DNA of 34,589 bases, from positions 1 to 34,589 of the forward strand of contig JAAWAX010000010.1 of assembly GCA_022792395.1 (NCBI GenBank), in the 5' to 3' direction. A program made the position numbers and the translations under genes. This DNA is from Clostridia bacterium. Its GTDB lineage: Bacteria; Bacillota; Clostridia; TANB77; CAG-508. Position 1 is the first letter of the stretch; each line of letters begins with the position of its first letter. Under the pieces are notes generated by a model. That model made no database searches and was not told where the DNA came from. It saw only the letters and a program-made list of their open reading frames with translations. Shown here in pieces: positions 18,409-28,152 of the stretch.

Positions 18409-18463
18409 GTTTTTTCTCCTTGTTTGTTTCTGTATGCTATTATTCTACTATAAGCCAATAGAA

Positions 18464-18490
18464 AAAGCAAGTAAAAACTTGCTTTCATTT
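18464..18490 (-). terminator. Terminator of the YkvI-type gene
   Basis: On the minus strand AAAGCAAGT, loop TTTT, ACTTGCTTT, then further T. A perfect 9-bp stem (18464-18472 with 18477-18485). A short minus-strand open stretch just before it (about 18580-18500, GGRYSIISPITKEN) is protein-like but has no start. Confidence 0.75.
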
Positions 18491-18607
18491 CTTTATCTAA
18501 AACTAGCATTGGCAAATACTTTTTCATTTTCTTTTGTTATAGGTGATATTATTGAATATCTACCACCTAAAGACAATTAATTGTTTTATTTTACTCTCAA
18601 GTTATTA

Positions 18608-19639
18608 TTACTTAATTTGCATCTTTGTAATAACTAATTTTAATATTTGAAGTAACCCCAAATAACCAAAAATTGGATATAACAAACTAACCAAATTAGA
18701 AAAGCCAATTTTAGAAATGATAACAGAGGTTATACACATAATTAACGCAATTTGTGTATAACTTTTTTTGTTTTTCGTTGTGTTTTGCAAAAAACTAGTT
18801 CCCAAAGAAATAGCTGTTGTAAAAATAGAACCCAATATAATAAATCCATACACATATTTCAACATTTTAAACATATTAGACACTACATATACAGCTGGCA
18901 TTTCTAATTTTGTAATATCCACATCTACTCTTACTAATAATAAAAATACAACAATCGATAATAGCACAATAATAATAGTACTAATAATTGCTATTTTTAA
19001 AATTTGCTTTTTATCTTTGATATAATTTTTTAAAGTTAATAATACTGGAATTAATAAAATACTATTATAACTACTATATAAAACTGCACTTAAAACAAAA
19101 CTAGAAAAATTTGTTCTTATGATATAATTTTCCAACTCAGATACATGTAAATCTTTTAGATTTATAACTCCAATGATAACTAAAAATCCAATTAATATTG
19201 GAACTAATAATTCATTGGCTTTTACTACCCCTTTTACACTTGTCATAAAAATAGCAAATACTATTATCGATAAAATGCCACTCCCTATCAAACTATTGAT
19301 TCCTAACTCTTGTTCAAAATAAGCACCAAATCCTGCTATCATAATAAAGAACGTAATTAAAATAAAAATATTAATAATCGTATTAATAATTGGTTTTATT
19401 TTTCCGTCTTTTTTTATTAGAATATCTAAAAACTCTTTATAAGTACTGATTCCATACTTATTTACTATAATAAAGGTTTTGTAGATAACTAGACCAATTA
19501 TTAAACCAGAAATAAGAAGACCAATCAATCCTTCTATTCCATAAGAAAAGAAAAACAGATATACTTCTTGCCCTGATGCAAAACCTGCTCCTATCATAGT
19601 TCCTATAATAACAAATACAACTTTTAAAATATTACGCAT
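18608..19639 (-). CDS. YkvI-family membrane transporter
   Basis: 343 residues with about ten hydrophobic segments. The N-terminus FVIIGTMIGAGFASGQEVYLFF carries the unwound GAGFASGQE first-helix motif of APC/LeuT-fold transporters and is typical of YkvI proteins. The substrate is unknown. It stands alone between two terminators. Confidence 0.8.
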   Translation of the reverse strand: MRNILKVVFVIIGTMIGAGFASGQEVYLFFFSYGIEGLIGLLISGLIIGLVIYKTFIIVNKYGISTYKEFLDILIKKDGKIKPIINTIINIFILITFFIMIAGFGAYFEQELGINSLIGSGILSIIVFAIFMTSVKGVVKANELLVPILIGFLVIIGVINLKDLHVSELENYIIRTNFSSFVLSAVLYSSYNSILLIPVLLTLKNYIKDKKQILKIAIISTIIIVLLSIVVFLLLVRVDVDITKLEMPAVYVVSNMFKMLKYVYGFIILGSIFTTAISLGTSFLQNTTKNKKSYTQIALIMCITSVIISKIGFSNLVSLLYPIFGYLGLLQILKLVITKMQIK

Positions 19640-19641
19640 AC

Positions 19642-19673
19642 AAAAAACCCCATATTATTTTATGGAGTTTTTT
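19642..19673. terminator. Terminator after the GldG-like gene
   Basis: AAAAAACCCCAT (19642-19653) pairs with ATGGAGTTTTTT (19662-19673), one G-U pair, A and T tails on the two strands. It ends the ABC exporter operon. Confidence 0.75.
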
Positions 19674-19717
19674 ATTCTATTATTCAATTTTTTCCAAAAA
19701 TAGTTGTTTTATTGGCA

Positions 19718-21220
19718 TTACTTCTTTCTTCTTCTAATTTGCCAAACAACAATTCCTAATATTATTATCATAATTGGTACAATAAAAATAATAATTTTTA
19801 CAATAACATCTTGTAGTTCTGTTGCTGTATAAGTTACAGTTCCTGTACTCTTTCTTCCTGTAATATCTTCTTCTCTATCTACTAAATAAGCAATCGAATT
19901 TAATACAATATCTTTATTGTTTACCTCTGCTATAATTGGATATTGTGAGCTTTGTGTTAATGGATAATCAGATGCAAATATGTTTTCTCCTATTACAACT
20001 ATTTTGGATGTCTTTTTACTATCTCCTGTTTCTTCATTGGCTTCTGTTATTGTTTTTTCTAGTTCAGCTCCTACTATAAATTCTCCAGAGGCTTCACCTT
20101 CTTGCTGATTAACAGAACTTATCGTGTAATTTGTTCGGAAAAATGAAGTTTCACTTGTTGTTAATAAATCTGTTTTTTGTACTTTTAATTCTTCTAATTT
20201 ATCTTCATCTACATTGATTTTAGTTGCATCAATTAATACAACTCCATTCGTGTTATATTGTGTTTTCGTAATAGTAGAATACTCAATCGTTGGGAAAATA
20301 ATATTAGGTGCACCAGATACCATTTTACTAGCATCTGTTTCAATAATTCTTCCTACCTCAAATGGATTGATACCATATATAGCTAAAATGCTATTAATAT
20401 TAGGAATTTCTTTTGCTTGTGTAATAGCACTATTAAGCCATAATATATTTCCACCTTGATTGATATAATCTTTTATGGCATTGGTTGCCACATCATCAAA
20501 ATCTTTATTGGGTGTTGTTATTACTAAAGTTTTACAATCTTCTGGTACTTTTCCTTCTGATAATATATTTAATGTTACTATTTCATTTACTTCATTTTCC
20601 AAATACATATTTAGATAATTCATATTTGTTGTTAAAGTATAATCACTGTATCCTTGTAAGAAATATACTTTTGGTATTTCATCTGAAGTTACATTTAAGA
20701 TTGAACTAGTTAATTTTTCTTCTGCTATACTTATGGTCTCATAAGTTGTTGTATCATAAGTTACTAAATCATTCGCTGTTAATACTTTTGATTTTTCGCC
20801 ACATTCTACAATAATTCCTTGTGTTCCACTTTCAATCCCATATTTATTGGCTAAATCTGGTCTGTTATTGATGTCAATTGCTTCTGCTATAATCTTTTCA
20901 TTTACTTTTTTATATTGTTTGGCTAAATCTAGAGTCATATCATCATCTGTATACCCTATAAAATAGATGTTAACATCTTTATTAATATTTTTCACTCTTT
21001 CTTTACTTTCTTCTGTTAAAGTGAATAGCTTTTCTTGACTAAAATCAATTGGTGTCAATTCTAATTTTTGCATTAGAATATTGATGGCTATGAAAATAGC
21101 TACAATGATGGCTATTAACAAAAAAGTTTTGCTCCCATTAATTAACCATTTCTTTTTTATGATTTCTATAAATTTATTTGGCTTTTTATCTTCTTTTATT
21201 CTCTCTTTTTTCTCTTTCAC
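19718..21220 (-). CDS. GldG-like auxiliary subunit of an ABC exporter
   Basis: 500 residues: basic N-terminus, membrane helix (about 31-50), a large extracytoplasmic region (KLFTLTEESKERVKNI, VYFLQGYSDYTL, GGNILWLNSA) and a C-terminal membrane helix followed by RRRKK. This matches the PF09822-type auxiliary component of the GldAFG-like transporters. Outside Bacteroidetes these are not tied to gliding; they may export a small molecule or act on the envelope. It is the last gene of the three-gene operon. Confidence 0.8.
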   Translation of the reverse strand: MKEKKERIKEDKKPNKFIEIIKKKWLINGSKTFLLIAIIVAIFIAINILMQKLELTPIDFSQEKLFTLTEESKERVKNINKDVNIYFIGYTDDDMTLDLAKQYKKVNEKIIAEAIDINNRPDLANKYGIESGTQGIIVECGEKSKVLTANDLVTYDTTTYETISIAEEKLTSSILNVTSDEIPKVYFLQGYSDYTLTTNMNYLNMYLENEVNEIVTLNILSEGKVPEDCKTLVITTPNKDFDDVATNAIKDYINQGGNILWLNSAITQAKEIPNINSILAIYGINPFEVGRIIETDASKMVSGAPNIIFPTIEYSTITKTQYNTNGVVLIDATKINVDEDKLEELKVQKTDLLTTSETSFFRTNYTISSVNQQEGEASGEFIVGAELEKTITEANEETGDSKKTSKIVVIGENIFASDYPLTQSSQYPIIAEVNNKDIVLNSIAYLVDREEDITGRKSTGTVTYTATELQDVIVKIIIFIVPIMIIILGIVVWQIRRRKK

Positions 21221-21232
21221 TCTAATTCCCTC

Positions 21233-21934
21233 CTATCTCACACTTTTTCTTCTTTGCATAAATATAATTGTGATTAATAAACAAGCTATTGTAAACACAA
21301 TAAATGTTACCGTATCTGCTATATCTATTTGCCCAGATGGGAATTTTGAATACATATTAATCAACGAAAAATTAGTAAATATTGTACTAAATTGTGGTAA
21401 AAACCATGTTAATATAAAAAATCCTACTGTAATTACCCCTGCTATAATTTGATTTTCTGTTATACTAGAAGCTAATATTCCAAATGCTATGTATGCCATT
21501 GCTAATAATAAAAATCCGAGCATTGTAACAACTGCTGTTGTGATATGAGGTGTTCCAAAGAAATTTAATATGGCAAAGTACATAAAAGTACAAAGTAATG
21601 TGATAACTACAATTAGTGTTGCAGCAATGAATTTTCCTAATACTATTTTGGTAATACTAAGCGGTGATGTAAGTAATAATTGCTCTGTTCCTGCCTTTCT
21701 TTCTTCTGCCATAGTTCTCATGGTAAGAATTGGAACAATAAAAGTTAATATGGTTGCTCCAGAATAAAAAATATATTCAAAGTTTGTACTTTTATAATTG
21801 AATACATCTGTATAGAAAAATATACTAAACATGATTAAAAATAATCCTATAAATACATATCCAATTGGAGAATAAAAATAAGATTTAAATTCTTTTTTAA
21901 TAACTGCCCACATTCTATTTGTTACCTCCTTCAA
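21233..21934 (-). CDS. ABC-2 type permease, GldF-like
   Basis: 233 residues with six membrane segments; it starts WAVIKKEFKSYFYSPIGYVFIG and contains MRTMAEERKAGTEQLLLTSPLS, both typical of GldF/NosY-like permeases. The gene overlaps the ATPase gene by 20 bp upstream and is followed 12 bp later by the GldG-like gene, so the three form one exporter. Confidence 0.85.
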   Translation of the reverse strand: MKEVTNRMWAVIKKEFKSYFYSPIGYVFIGLFLIMFSIFFYTDVFNYKSTNFEYIFYSGATILTFIVPILTMRTMAEERKAGTEQLLLTSPLSITKIVLGKFIAATLIVVITLLCTFMYFAILNFFGTPHITTAVVTMLGFLLLAMAYIAFGILASSITENQIIAGVITVGFFILTWFLPQFSTIFTNFSLINMYSKFPSGQIDIADTVTFIVFTIACLLITIIFMQRRKSVR

Positions 21935-22857
21935 TTAATTTCATAAAAGCATCTTCTAATGTACTATCTGCCTTTTTCATTTCAAATATTGTGATGTTCT
22001 CTTTGGCAAACTCGGCAAAGATTGTTTTTCTTAAGTCTGTTTCCCCTTTTGCTTCTATTCTATATTGTTTCGTTCCATCTTCATTTTCTGCCATTAATTC
22101 TATCGTTTTAATATCCTCTATTTTATCTTGTATTGTTTTTATTTTATTTTCAGAATCTTCTACTGTAACATATACACTATTATTACTTGTAACTTTATTC
22201 TCTAAATTTTCTGGTGTATCAATTGCTACTATTTTTCCTTTATTAATAATAATTACTTTATTACAAATTTGGCTCACTTCTGATAAAATGTGAGAACTTA
22301 AAATAACAGTATGTGTTTTTCCTAATTCTTTGATTAGGTTTCTGATTTCTGTTATTTGTTTTGGATCTAATCCTACGGTTGGCTCATCTAAAATCAATAT
22401 TTTAGGATTTCCTACTAATGCTCCTGCCATACTCACTCTTTGCTTATATCCTCTTGATAAGTTTTTAACCAACTTTTTCTCAACTTCTTTTAATCCTGTT
22501 TGTTCTATTATTTTTTCGACTTTCTCTTTTCTTTCTTTTTTATCTACTTGCTTAATTTCTGCCATATAAGTCACAAACTCTTTTACATTTAAATCCATAT
22601 ATAGAGGTACTCCTTCTGGCATATATCCGATTTCTTTTTTTGCTTTTTTAGGCTTTTTTAACATGTCATAACCATCTACTATAATTTCTCCGTGTTGTTT
22701 GTTCGATAAATCCTGTAATCATATTCATAGTTGTACTTTTTCCAGCACCATTTGGTCCAAGTAATCCTACAATTTCGCCTTCTTTTATGGTAAAGCTAAT
22801 ATCATCTACGGCTATTGCTTTTCCATACTTTTTTGTAACATTTTTTACTTCTATCAC
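21915..22857 (-). CDS. ABC exporter ATPase, GldA-like, interrupted by a +1 shift at CGG
   Basis: Start is GTG 22857 (MIEVKNVTKKYG), eight bases after AAGGAGG; the longer ATG start would place the ribosome site inside the gene. Walker A GPNGAGKST, signature LSRGYKQR, Walker B ILILDEPTVGLD, H-loop SSHIL are all present. The break is at codon 56, the in-frame CGG at 22692-22690. In zero frame it stops within ten codons (RNYSRWL); skipping C (22692) gives EQTT-GEIIVDGYDMLKKP, the standard G-E-I/V-x-V-x-G of ABC ATPases. The whole is 313 residues. Permease and auxiliary subunits follow intact, which argues against a dead operon. Confidence 0.85.
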
Positions 22858-22959
22858 AAAAAATTCCTCCTTCATTTCTCTTCTAATCGTTTAATCCCTA
22901 ACATGTTATCACGTTCCTTTTTCAATGTAAAGTATTTCACAAAAAATTCACAATGGGTA

Positions 22960-23067
22960 TCCATTGGGGACAATTCTCTTGGCATAATTTATTTCAATTT
23001 TTCATACCTTTTATAAAGATGTGTCCCTCATACGACAAAAATATCTCAAAAATCTGTCCCCAATGGA
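22960..23067. repeat. Widely spaced inverted repeat, REP/MITE-like
   Basis: TCCATTGGGGACA (22960-22972) is repeated inverted as TGTCCCCAATGGA (23055-23067), 82 bp apart. Inside the left arm CAATGG-GTAT-CCATTG forms a small hairpin. The GC-rich arms stand out against the AT-rich surroundings. No gene is seen inside. It resembles repeats moved by IS200-like transposases, but I cannot name the family. Confidence 0.6.
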
Positions 23068-23089
23068 CACGACAGGAGTGTGATTTGTT

Positions 23090-23716
23090 ATGGAATGCTT
23101 GTATCCTTTTTTTATTACTTTTACTCTTGTGTTTCTCTCTGAATTAGGTGATAAAACACAACTTTTAGTTTTGTCTTTTTCTACTAAAAATAAAATAAAA
23201 CATATTTTATTAGGAGTCGCTATTGGTACGTTTTTCAGTCATGGCTTTGCTATTTTATTTGGCAGTAAAGTAGCTTGTTTTTCTAGTGATGCTTTTCAAT
23301 TTTATTTAAAAATTTTTACTTATGCTTCTTTTGTTCTATTTGGTTTAATTGGATTTTTACCTAAAAAAGCAAAGAATAACAATAATATTGGCGTATCTGC
23401 TAGTCATAAATCAAACTTTTTAGAGAATTTCTCCCATTTAAAATTAAATTGTGTTCTTATGGTAGCTTTTTGTATTTTAGTTGGTGAATTAGGAGATAAG
23501 ACTTTTTTAGCTTCTTTAAGTTTGGGATTTGAGTATCCTAATTCTAAACTTCCTTTAATTTTGGGCTCTGTTTGTGGCATGGTAACAAGTAATTTGATTG
23601 CCATTTTTTGTGGAAGATTGATTGGCAATCATTTCAAACAAAATTTTATCGAAATTTTGTCTAATTTTACTTTTATTATTTTTGGCCTACTCGGATTTTT
23701 CCATATTCTTTTTTAA
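23090..23716 (+). CDS. GDT1/TMEM165-family (UPF0016) cation exporter
   Basis: 208 residues, six or seven membrane segments, in two homologous halves each carrying E-L-G-D-K-T (residues 18-23 and 133-138), the signature of the family. Bacterial members export manganese or, less surely, calcium. No yybP-ykoY type manganese riboswitch is visible upstream; the upstream region is instead the inverted repeat. The ribosome site AGGAG lies 11 bp from the ATG, a little far. Confidence 0.85.
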   Translation: MECLYPFFITFTLVFLSELGDKTQLLVLSFSTKNKIKHILLGVAIGTFFSHGFAILFGSKVACFSSDAFQFYLKIFTYASFVLFGLIGFLPKKAKNNNNIGVSASHKSNFLENFSHLKLNCVLMVAFCILVGELGDKTFLASLSLGFEYPNSKLPLILGSVCGMVTSNLIAIFCGRLIGNHFKQNFIEILSNFTFIIFGLLGFFHILF

Positions 23717-23754
23717 ACTTTTTACTATTTTTTTACTTTTCCACCTAATTTTCC

Positions 23755-23783
23755 TTGACACTACGTTTTTTTTGTGCTATTAT
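23755..23783 (+). promoter_or_regulatory. Promoter of the tRNA-Arg gene
   Basis: TTGACA (23755-23760), 17-bp spacer, TATTAT (23778-23783), about 20 bp upstream of the mature tRNA. Confidence 0.75.
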
Positions 23784-23803
23784 ATTTATTGTTATTATCA
23801 TAT

Positions 23804-23880
<77 letters not shown>

Positions 23881-23886
23881 TGATAG

Positions 23887-23960
23887 TCTTATACGAACCC
23901 TGTATAAGAAATAATAAAAAACATTACTAGTATCAAAACTTGTAATGTTTTTTATTTTCA
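23887..23960. terminator. Two hairpins after the tRNA
   Basis: TCTTATAC/GTATAAGA (23887-23909), then AAAAAACATTAC (23916-23927) pairing with GTAATGTTTTTT (23942-23953). The second is a symmetric terminator shared with the convergent HAD gene. Confidence 0.75.
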
Positions 23961-24386
23961 ATTTAATAATATTCCTATTATTTCTTTCAAATCGCTAATT
24001 TCATAGTCAACTCTAATATTCGTGTCATTTTTCTTCTCTCTAGGATTGAACCAACATGTCATAATTCCTACATTGTTTCCGCCTTGCATATCACTAGTCA
24101 ATGAATCTCCTATCATCAGATATTCTTCACTATTATTACTACCAATTCTTTGAAATACTTTCTTATAATAATCAACAGAAGGCTTTTCAAATCCAATTTC
24201 TTCGGATATAAATACATCATCAAATACTTCATTTAATCCAGACTTTTCTAACATTTCATTCGTGCAATTGCCAAGTTTAAAATCACAAAAACAACTATGA
24301 ATTGCCTTATCTTCTGCAAGTTCAAAGTTTAATAACGTTCCATCAATATCCCAAAGAAGATATTTAATTGATGTAACTTTTTTCAC
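23958..24386 (-). pseudogene. HAD-family hydrolase (YjjG-like) with its cap region deleted
   Basis: 142 residues where YjjG-type nucleotidases have about 225. Motif I is present (LLWDIDGTLLNF, with D-x-D), then after FCDFKLGNCT the sequence jumps to NEMLEKSGLNEVFDDVFISEEIGFEKPSVDYY (motif III Lys) and MIGDSLTSDMQGGNN (motif IV). The helical cap and motif II Ser/Thr, which lie between in homologues, are missing, an in-frame loss of roughly 80 codons. Start and ribosome context look normal. It is probably inactive or altered, although the frame is intact; it could be a cap-less variant. Confidence 0.65.
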
Positions 24387-24499
24387 ATTTTTTCATTTTA
24401 TTAACCTTTTTAAAATATTTATGCCTATATGTTAACATAAATTATTTAATTTATAGATCATTTTATTTCTATTTTTCAATTTCATTTAATGTCAAAAAT

Positions 24500-24545
24500 A
24501 AAGCGATACATAATTAAATTTTTCTCTACCGTATCGCTTTTTTTC
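24500..24545. terminator. Terminator after the GH3 gene
   Basis: AAAGCGATAC (24500-24509) pairs with GTATCGCTTT (24531-24540); T runs on both strands. Confidence 0.7.
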
Positions 24546-24548
24546 TTT

Positions 24549-26771
24549 TTATATCAATTCAAACTTTAATTCTTTGGTATCTCTTGCATTAGTACCCACA
24601 AAGACTTTGAACTCTCCTGATTCTGCTTTATATTCTAATTTTTCATTCCAAAATTTCAGCATGTCTATCGTAATTTCAAAAGTAATTTCCTTTTCTTCAA
24701 AAGCTTCAAAATATACTTTTTTAAAACCCTTCAATTCTTTCACTGGTCTTACATTACTTGCTACCAAATCTTGTATATAAAGTTGTATTACTTCTTTCCC
24801 TGCTAAATTACTGTTATTTTTTACCTTGACTGATATTGTTATTGGTGCTTTTTGACTTATTTTTTTACTACTTATTTTCAAATCTGAATATTCAAATTTT
24901 GAATAAGATAGTCCATATCCAAAGGGGTAATAACTATCTGTTGGAATATCTTGATAGCGAGAGGCAAATCGAATATTATTGATATGTGGTCTTCCTGTAT
25001 TATAATGATTGTAATAAATTGGACATTGTCCTGTCGCTTGTGGAAAACTCATTGTTAATTTTCCAGATGGATTAACTTCTCCAAAAATGACATCTATGAT
25101 GGCATTTGCTCCTTCAGTTCCTGGAAACCATACTTCTAATAAAGCATCTGTTTTTTCTGCTATATCTTTTAACACCAATGGTCTACCATTAAATAAAATA
25201 GTAACGATTGTTTTATTTAATTTTGCTAGTTCATTTAATAAATTTTGTTGAATTTGTGATATTTCAATATTAGCCCTTGAACAAGCCTCTCCACTTTGTC
25301 TGTAATGTTCTCCTATTGCCAGAACAATCACATCTGATTGCTTTGCTACTTCTATTGCTTCTTCTAAATAGGCTTTTTCCTTTTCCTCTTCGTTTTCTAT
25401 ATGTATGATATTTCCTCCATCTGCTGATAAAATTTGATTCATTTCTTTTTCTCTTAAAATCTCACTTCCCTTCGCATATAATACATTCTCACTTCCAATT
25501 TTTTCTTCTAATACTTCTTTTAAGGTTTGTATTTTAGATTTATCTGAAAACATAGACCATGAACCAAGTATCGCAATATTATTTCCATAGGGTCCAATTA
25601 ATGCAATCTTTTTATTTTTTTCCAATGGCAAAGTCTGTTTTTCATTTTTTAATAACACAAAGGTTTCCGCTGATAATCTTCTTGCTTCCTCTAAATTCTC
25701 TTTGCTTTTTAAAATTTTCTTTTCTCTTTCTTCATCTGTGTTTCCATAAGGATTTTCAAATAATCCTAACTTATTTTTTAAGGTTAACACTCTTAATACA
25801 GATTCATTTAAAACTTCTTCTGGAACTTTTCCTTCTTCTACTAATTCTTTCAAGTTATTAGCATATACACTAGACATCATATCAATGTCCACACCAGCCA
25901 TAATTGCTTTATAGGCCGCTTCTTTTTTATCTTTTGAAACACCATGATTAATCGTTTCTTCAATGGCTGAATAATCGGAAATAACAACCCCTTGAAACCC
26001 TAATTCTTTTCTTAATACATCTCTTAATAACCATTGATTGACAGTTGCAGGAATTCCATTTATGGTATTAAAAGAAGTCATTATCATTTCTGCTCCCTCT
26101 CTAATTGCAGATTGATAAGCTGGCAAATAATATTGTCTGAATTCCTTTTCTGACATATCAACCGTATTATAGTCTCTTCCTCCTTCTCCTGCTCCATAAG
26201 CAGCAAAATGTTTCACACAAGCCGCTGCATTTCCTAGCTTCGAGATATCCTCTCCTTGATAAGCTTCTATCATCGTTTTAGCAAATACTTCTCCTAAATA
26301 AGGATCTTCTCCTCCTACAGATTCCATGACCCTTCCCCATCTTGAATCACGAACCAAATCAACCATTGGAGAAAAATTCACATTCGTTCCTGCTGCTCCC
26401 GCCTCTTTAATCGATACTCTTGTACAATCATGGACTACCTTCTGACTCCATGAACACCCTTGTGCGATTGGAATAGGAAAAACTGTTCGATATCCATTAA
26501 TTACATCTGCCATAAATAAAAGTGGTATTTTTAATCTATTTTTCGACAAATATTCATCTTGTATTTTTCTGATTTTTTCACTTCCTACTACATTTAAGAT
26601 AGAACCTACGTTATATAACATTTCATTGGATAGATTTAAATCTTTTAATGGTCCTGTTGTAGTATCTACATCATCCATCAAAAATGTTTCACCTGCTACT
26701 TGTATCAATTGCCCTACTTTCTCTTCTAATGTCATTTGATTTAATAAATCTAATAACTTTTCTTTTTTCAT
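24549..26771 (-). CDS. Glycoside hydrolase family 3 beta-glucosidase (BglX-like)
   Basis: 740 residues with the full GH3 layout: N-terminal barrel (LLNQMTLEEKVGQLIQ), nucleophile Asp in GVVISDYSAIEE, second alpha/beta domain (LPLEKNKKIALIGPYG, GEHYRQSGEACSR) and a C-terminal fibronectin-like domain (VKNNSNLAGKEVIQLYIQD). No signal peptide, so it acts in the cytoplasm on imported oligosaccharides. The gene overlaps the upstream glycoamylase-family gene by 4 bp (ATGA), so the two are translationally coupled. With a GH144-type partner the substrate could be beta-1,2-linked glucose (sophorose). Confidence 0.9.
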   Translation of the reverse strand: MKKEKLLDLLNQMTLEEKVGQLIQVAGETFLMDDVDTTTGPLKDLNLSNEMLYNVGSILNVVGSEKIRKIQDEYLSKNRLKIPLLFMADVINGYRTVFPIPIAQGCSWSQKVVHDCTRVSIKEAGAAGTNVNFSPMVDLVRDSRWGRVMESVGGEDPYLGEVFAKTMIEAYQGEDISKLGNAAACVKHFAAYGAGEGGRDYNTVDMSEKEFRQYYLPAYQSAIREGAEMIMTSFNTINGIPATVNQWLLRDVLRKELGFQGVVISDYSAIEETINHGVSKDKKEAAYKAIMAGVDIDMMSSVYANNLKELVEEGKVPEEVLNESVLRVLTLKNKLGLFENPYGNTDEEREKKILKSKENLEEARRLSAETFVLLKNEKQTLPLEKNKKIALIGPYGNNIAILGSWSMFSDKSKIQTLKEVLEEKIGSENVLYAKGSEILREKEMNQILSADGGNIIHIENEEEKEKAYLEEAIEVAKQSDVIVLAIGEHYRQSGEACSRANIEISQIQQNLLNELAKLNKTIVTILFNGRPLVLKDIAEKTDALLEVWFPGTEGANAIIDVIFGEVNPSGKLTMSFPQATGQCPIYYNHYNTGRPHINNIRFASRYQDIPTDSYYPFGYGLSYSKFEYSDLKISSKKISQKAPITISVKVKNNSNLAGKEVIQLYIQDLVASNVRPVKELKGFKKVYFEAFEEKEITFEITIDMLKFWNEKLEYKAESGEFKVFVGTNARDTKELKFELI

Positions 26772-28015
26772 ACTTTTGCTGCCTCCTTTGTCTTTTGTAT
26801 GATACCTAATTTTTGTAAGCCTTTTTTCACATACTCATTTTCCATAAAATATTTCCAAATAAGCCCAGTCATGTAATTTTCAATCATTAACATAGATGTT
26901 CCTTTATCAATCCCAATACATTCTTCTGCATACCATGGTTTTCCATAATCTAAATTGTATGCATCTTTAAATCCGTATTTACACCATAATTTGGGGAAAG
27001 AATTATAATAATATTCTAATGCTTTTATTGAAAGTTCTGGTGTAAAAACAATCGAACCTGCTACTCCACTTGGAGAAATAGTACCATCATTCCCTTGTAA
27101 TTTACTCATTGCTGGCATTGCTCCAAATTCTCCAGAATATCCTTTTGGCCCAACACATGCCGTTAATCCCCAAGAATTTTCACCAAAAGTTTTATATTTT
27201 TTTCTATTTTCTATACAGTATTTTCTGTTTGCTAAAGTTGCTTTAACAGAGTTTTCGAACCAATCGATTTCATTTTTATCTTTTCTATTTCTAAAATCAA
27301 TCCATGCATGTGAATATTGATAAGTAAATAAAGTTCCACAATAAGTATGTACTATATTTTTTATTCCTTCATAATCTGCTACTGGCTTTTTAAAATCATC
27401 ATATATGCTGACTTCAACTGGAAAGGTTGGCGATGCTACTCCCAAAACATATAACATTAGCTGTTCTGCATACATATCCCAATGACCCGAAAATCCTAAC
27501 TCTTTCGAATATCCCATATAAAATTGATTTACTTTTTCATCACGATACCAATTCCAATTTATGTTCTTATACAGTTGTTCTGCCTTTTGTTTTATTTCTC
27601 CTTTAAAATATTCTCCCACTAAAATAGCACCACATATAAAAATCCCTGTATCAATAATGGAGACTTCACAATTCCATTCTCTTTTTGCTGTTTTCATATT
27701 AACAAAATGATAAAAAAATCCATTGACATCTTCCATATCATCTAAAAATGTGTCTAAAGTTCCATTGGCTCTGTTGTAAGCTTTTTGATAGCTTATCCAC
27801 TTTCTTTCTACGCCTATTACTAAAGCTGCTAGTCCATATCCAACAGAAGCAATACTCGCTATTTCTGGTGATAATTTGCTTTTGTCTCTAATTAGTCCAT
27901 ATCCTTTGCTTTTTTTGTCTATATTAGCTTCTTTTATAAAAAATTTGAAATCTCCTTTCAATTCTTTTTTTAATATTTTTTCGCCCTTGCTTTTAAGAAT
28001 CCTCATTCGTTTCAC
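26768..28015 (-). CDS. Glycoamylase-family protein (PF10091; GH144-like)
   Basis: 415 residues forming an alpha/alpha-barrel type enzyme. Family marks: WGLTACVGPKGYSG, DGTISPSGVAGSI, and the C-terminal WCKYGFKDAYNLD...WYAEECIGIDKGTSMLMIENY. Characterised relatives in GH144 are endo-beta-1,2-glucanases; older annotation says glucoamylase. No signal peptide is visible, which is odd for a polymer-degrading enzyme and suggests it works on short imported glucans. It is the first gene of a two-gene operon with the GH3 enzyme; no transporter or regulator is adjacent. Confidence 0.8.
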   Translation of the reverse strand: MKRMRILKSKGEKILKKELKGDFKFFIKEANIDKKSKGYGLIRDKSKLSPEIASIASVGYGLAALVIGVERKWISYQKAYNRANGTLDTFLDDMEDVNGFFYHFVNMKTAKREWNCEVSIIDTGIFICGAILVGEYFKGEIKQKAEQLYKNINWNWYRDEKVNQFYMGYSKELGFSGHWDMYAEQLMLYVLGVASPTFPVEVSIYDDFKKPVADYEGIKNIVHTYCGTLFTYQYSHAWIDFRNRKDKNEIDWFENSVKATLANRKYCIENRKKYKTFGENSWGLTACVGPKGYSGEFGAMPAMSKLQGNDGTISPSGVAGSIVFTPELSIKALEYYYNSFPKLWCKYGFKDAYNLDYGKPWYAEECIGIDKGTSMLMIENYMTGLIWKYFMENEYVKKGLQKLGIIQKTKEAAKV

Positions 28016-28094
28016 CTCAATTTTATTATAAATGGTGAATTTATCGAAATCAATGGAGGTTTTTGGTAGTTTTGTTTCTCTTTCCCATCCTATA

Positions 28095-28134
28095 AAAAAT
28101 ATGTGATACTATTTATTTTGTATCACATATTTTT
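28095..28134. terminator. Bidirectional terminator
   Basis: A perfect 15-bp stem: AAAAATATGTGATAC (28095-28109) with GTATCACATATTTTT (28120-28134), 10-nt loop. It follows the GNAT gene on the minus strand. Confidence 0.8.
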
Positions 28135-28152
28135 ATTAAAGCTCATTTTTCT

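Noticed and set aside
22860..23089. A yybP-ykoY manganese riboswitch ahead of the GDT1-type exporter.
   Set aside because: No conserved riboswitch core is visible; the region is an inverted repeat.
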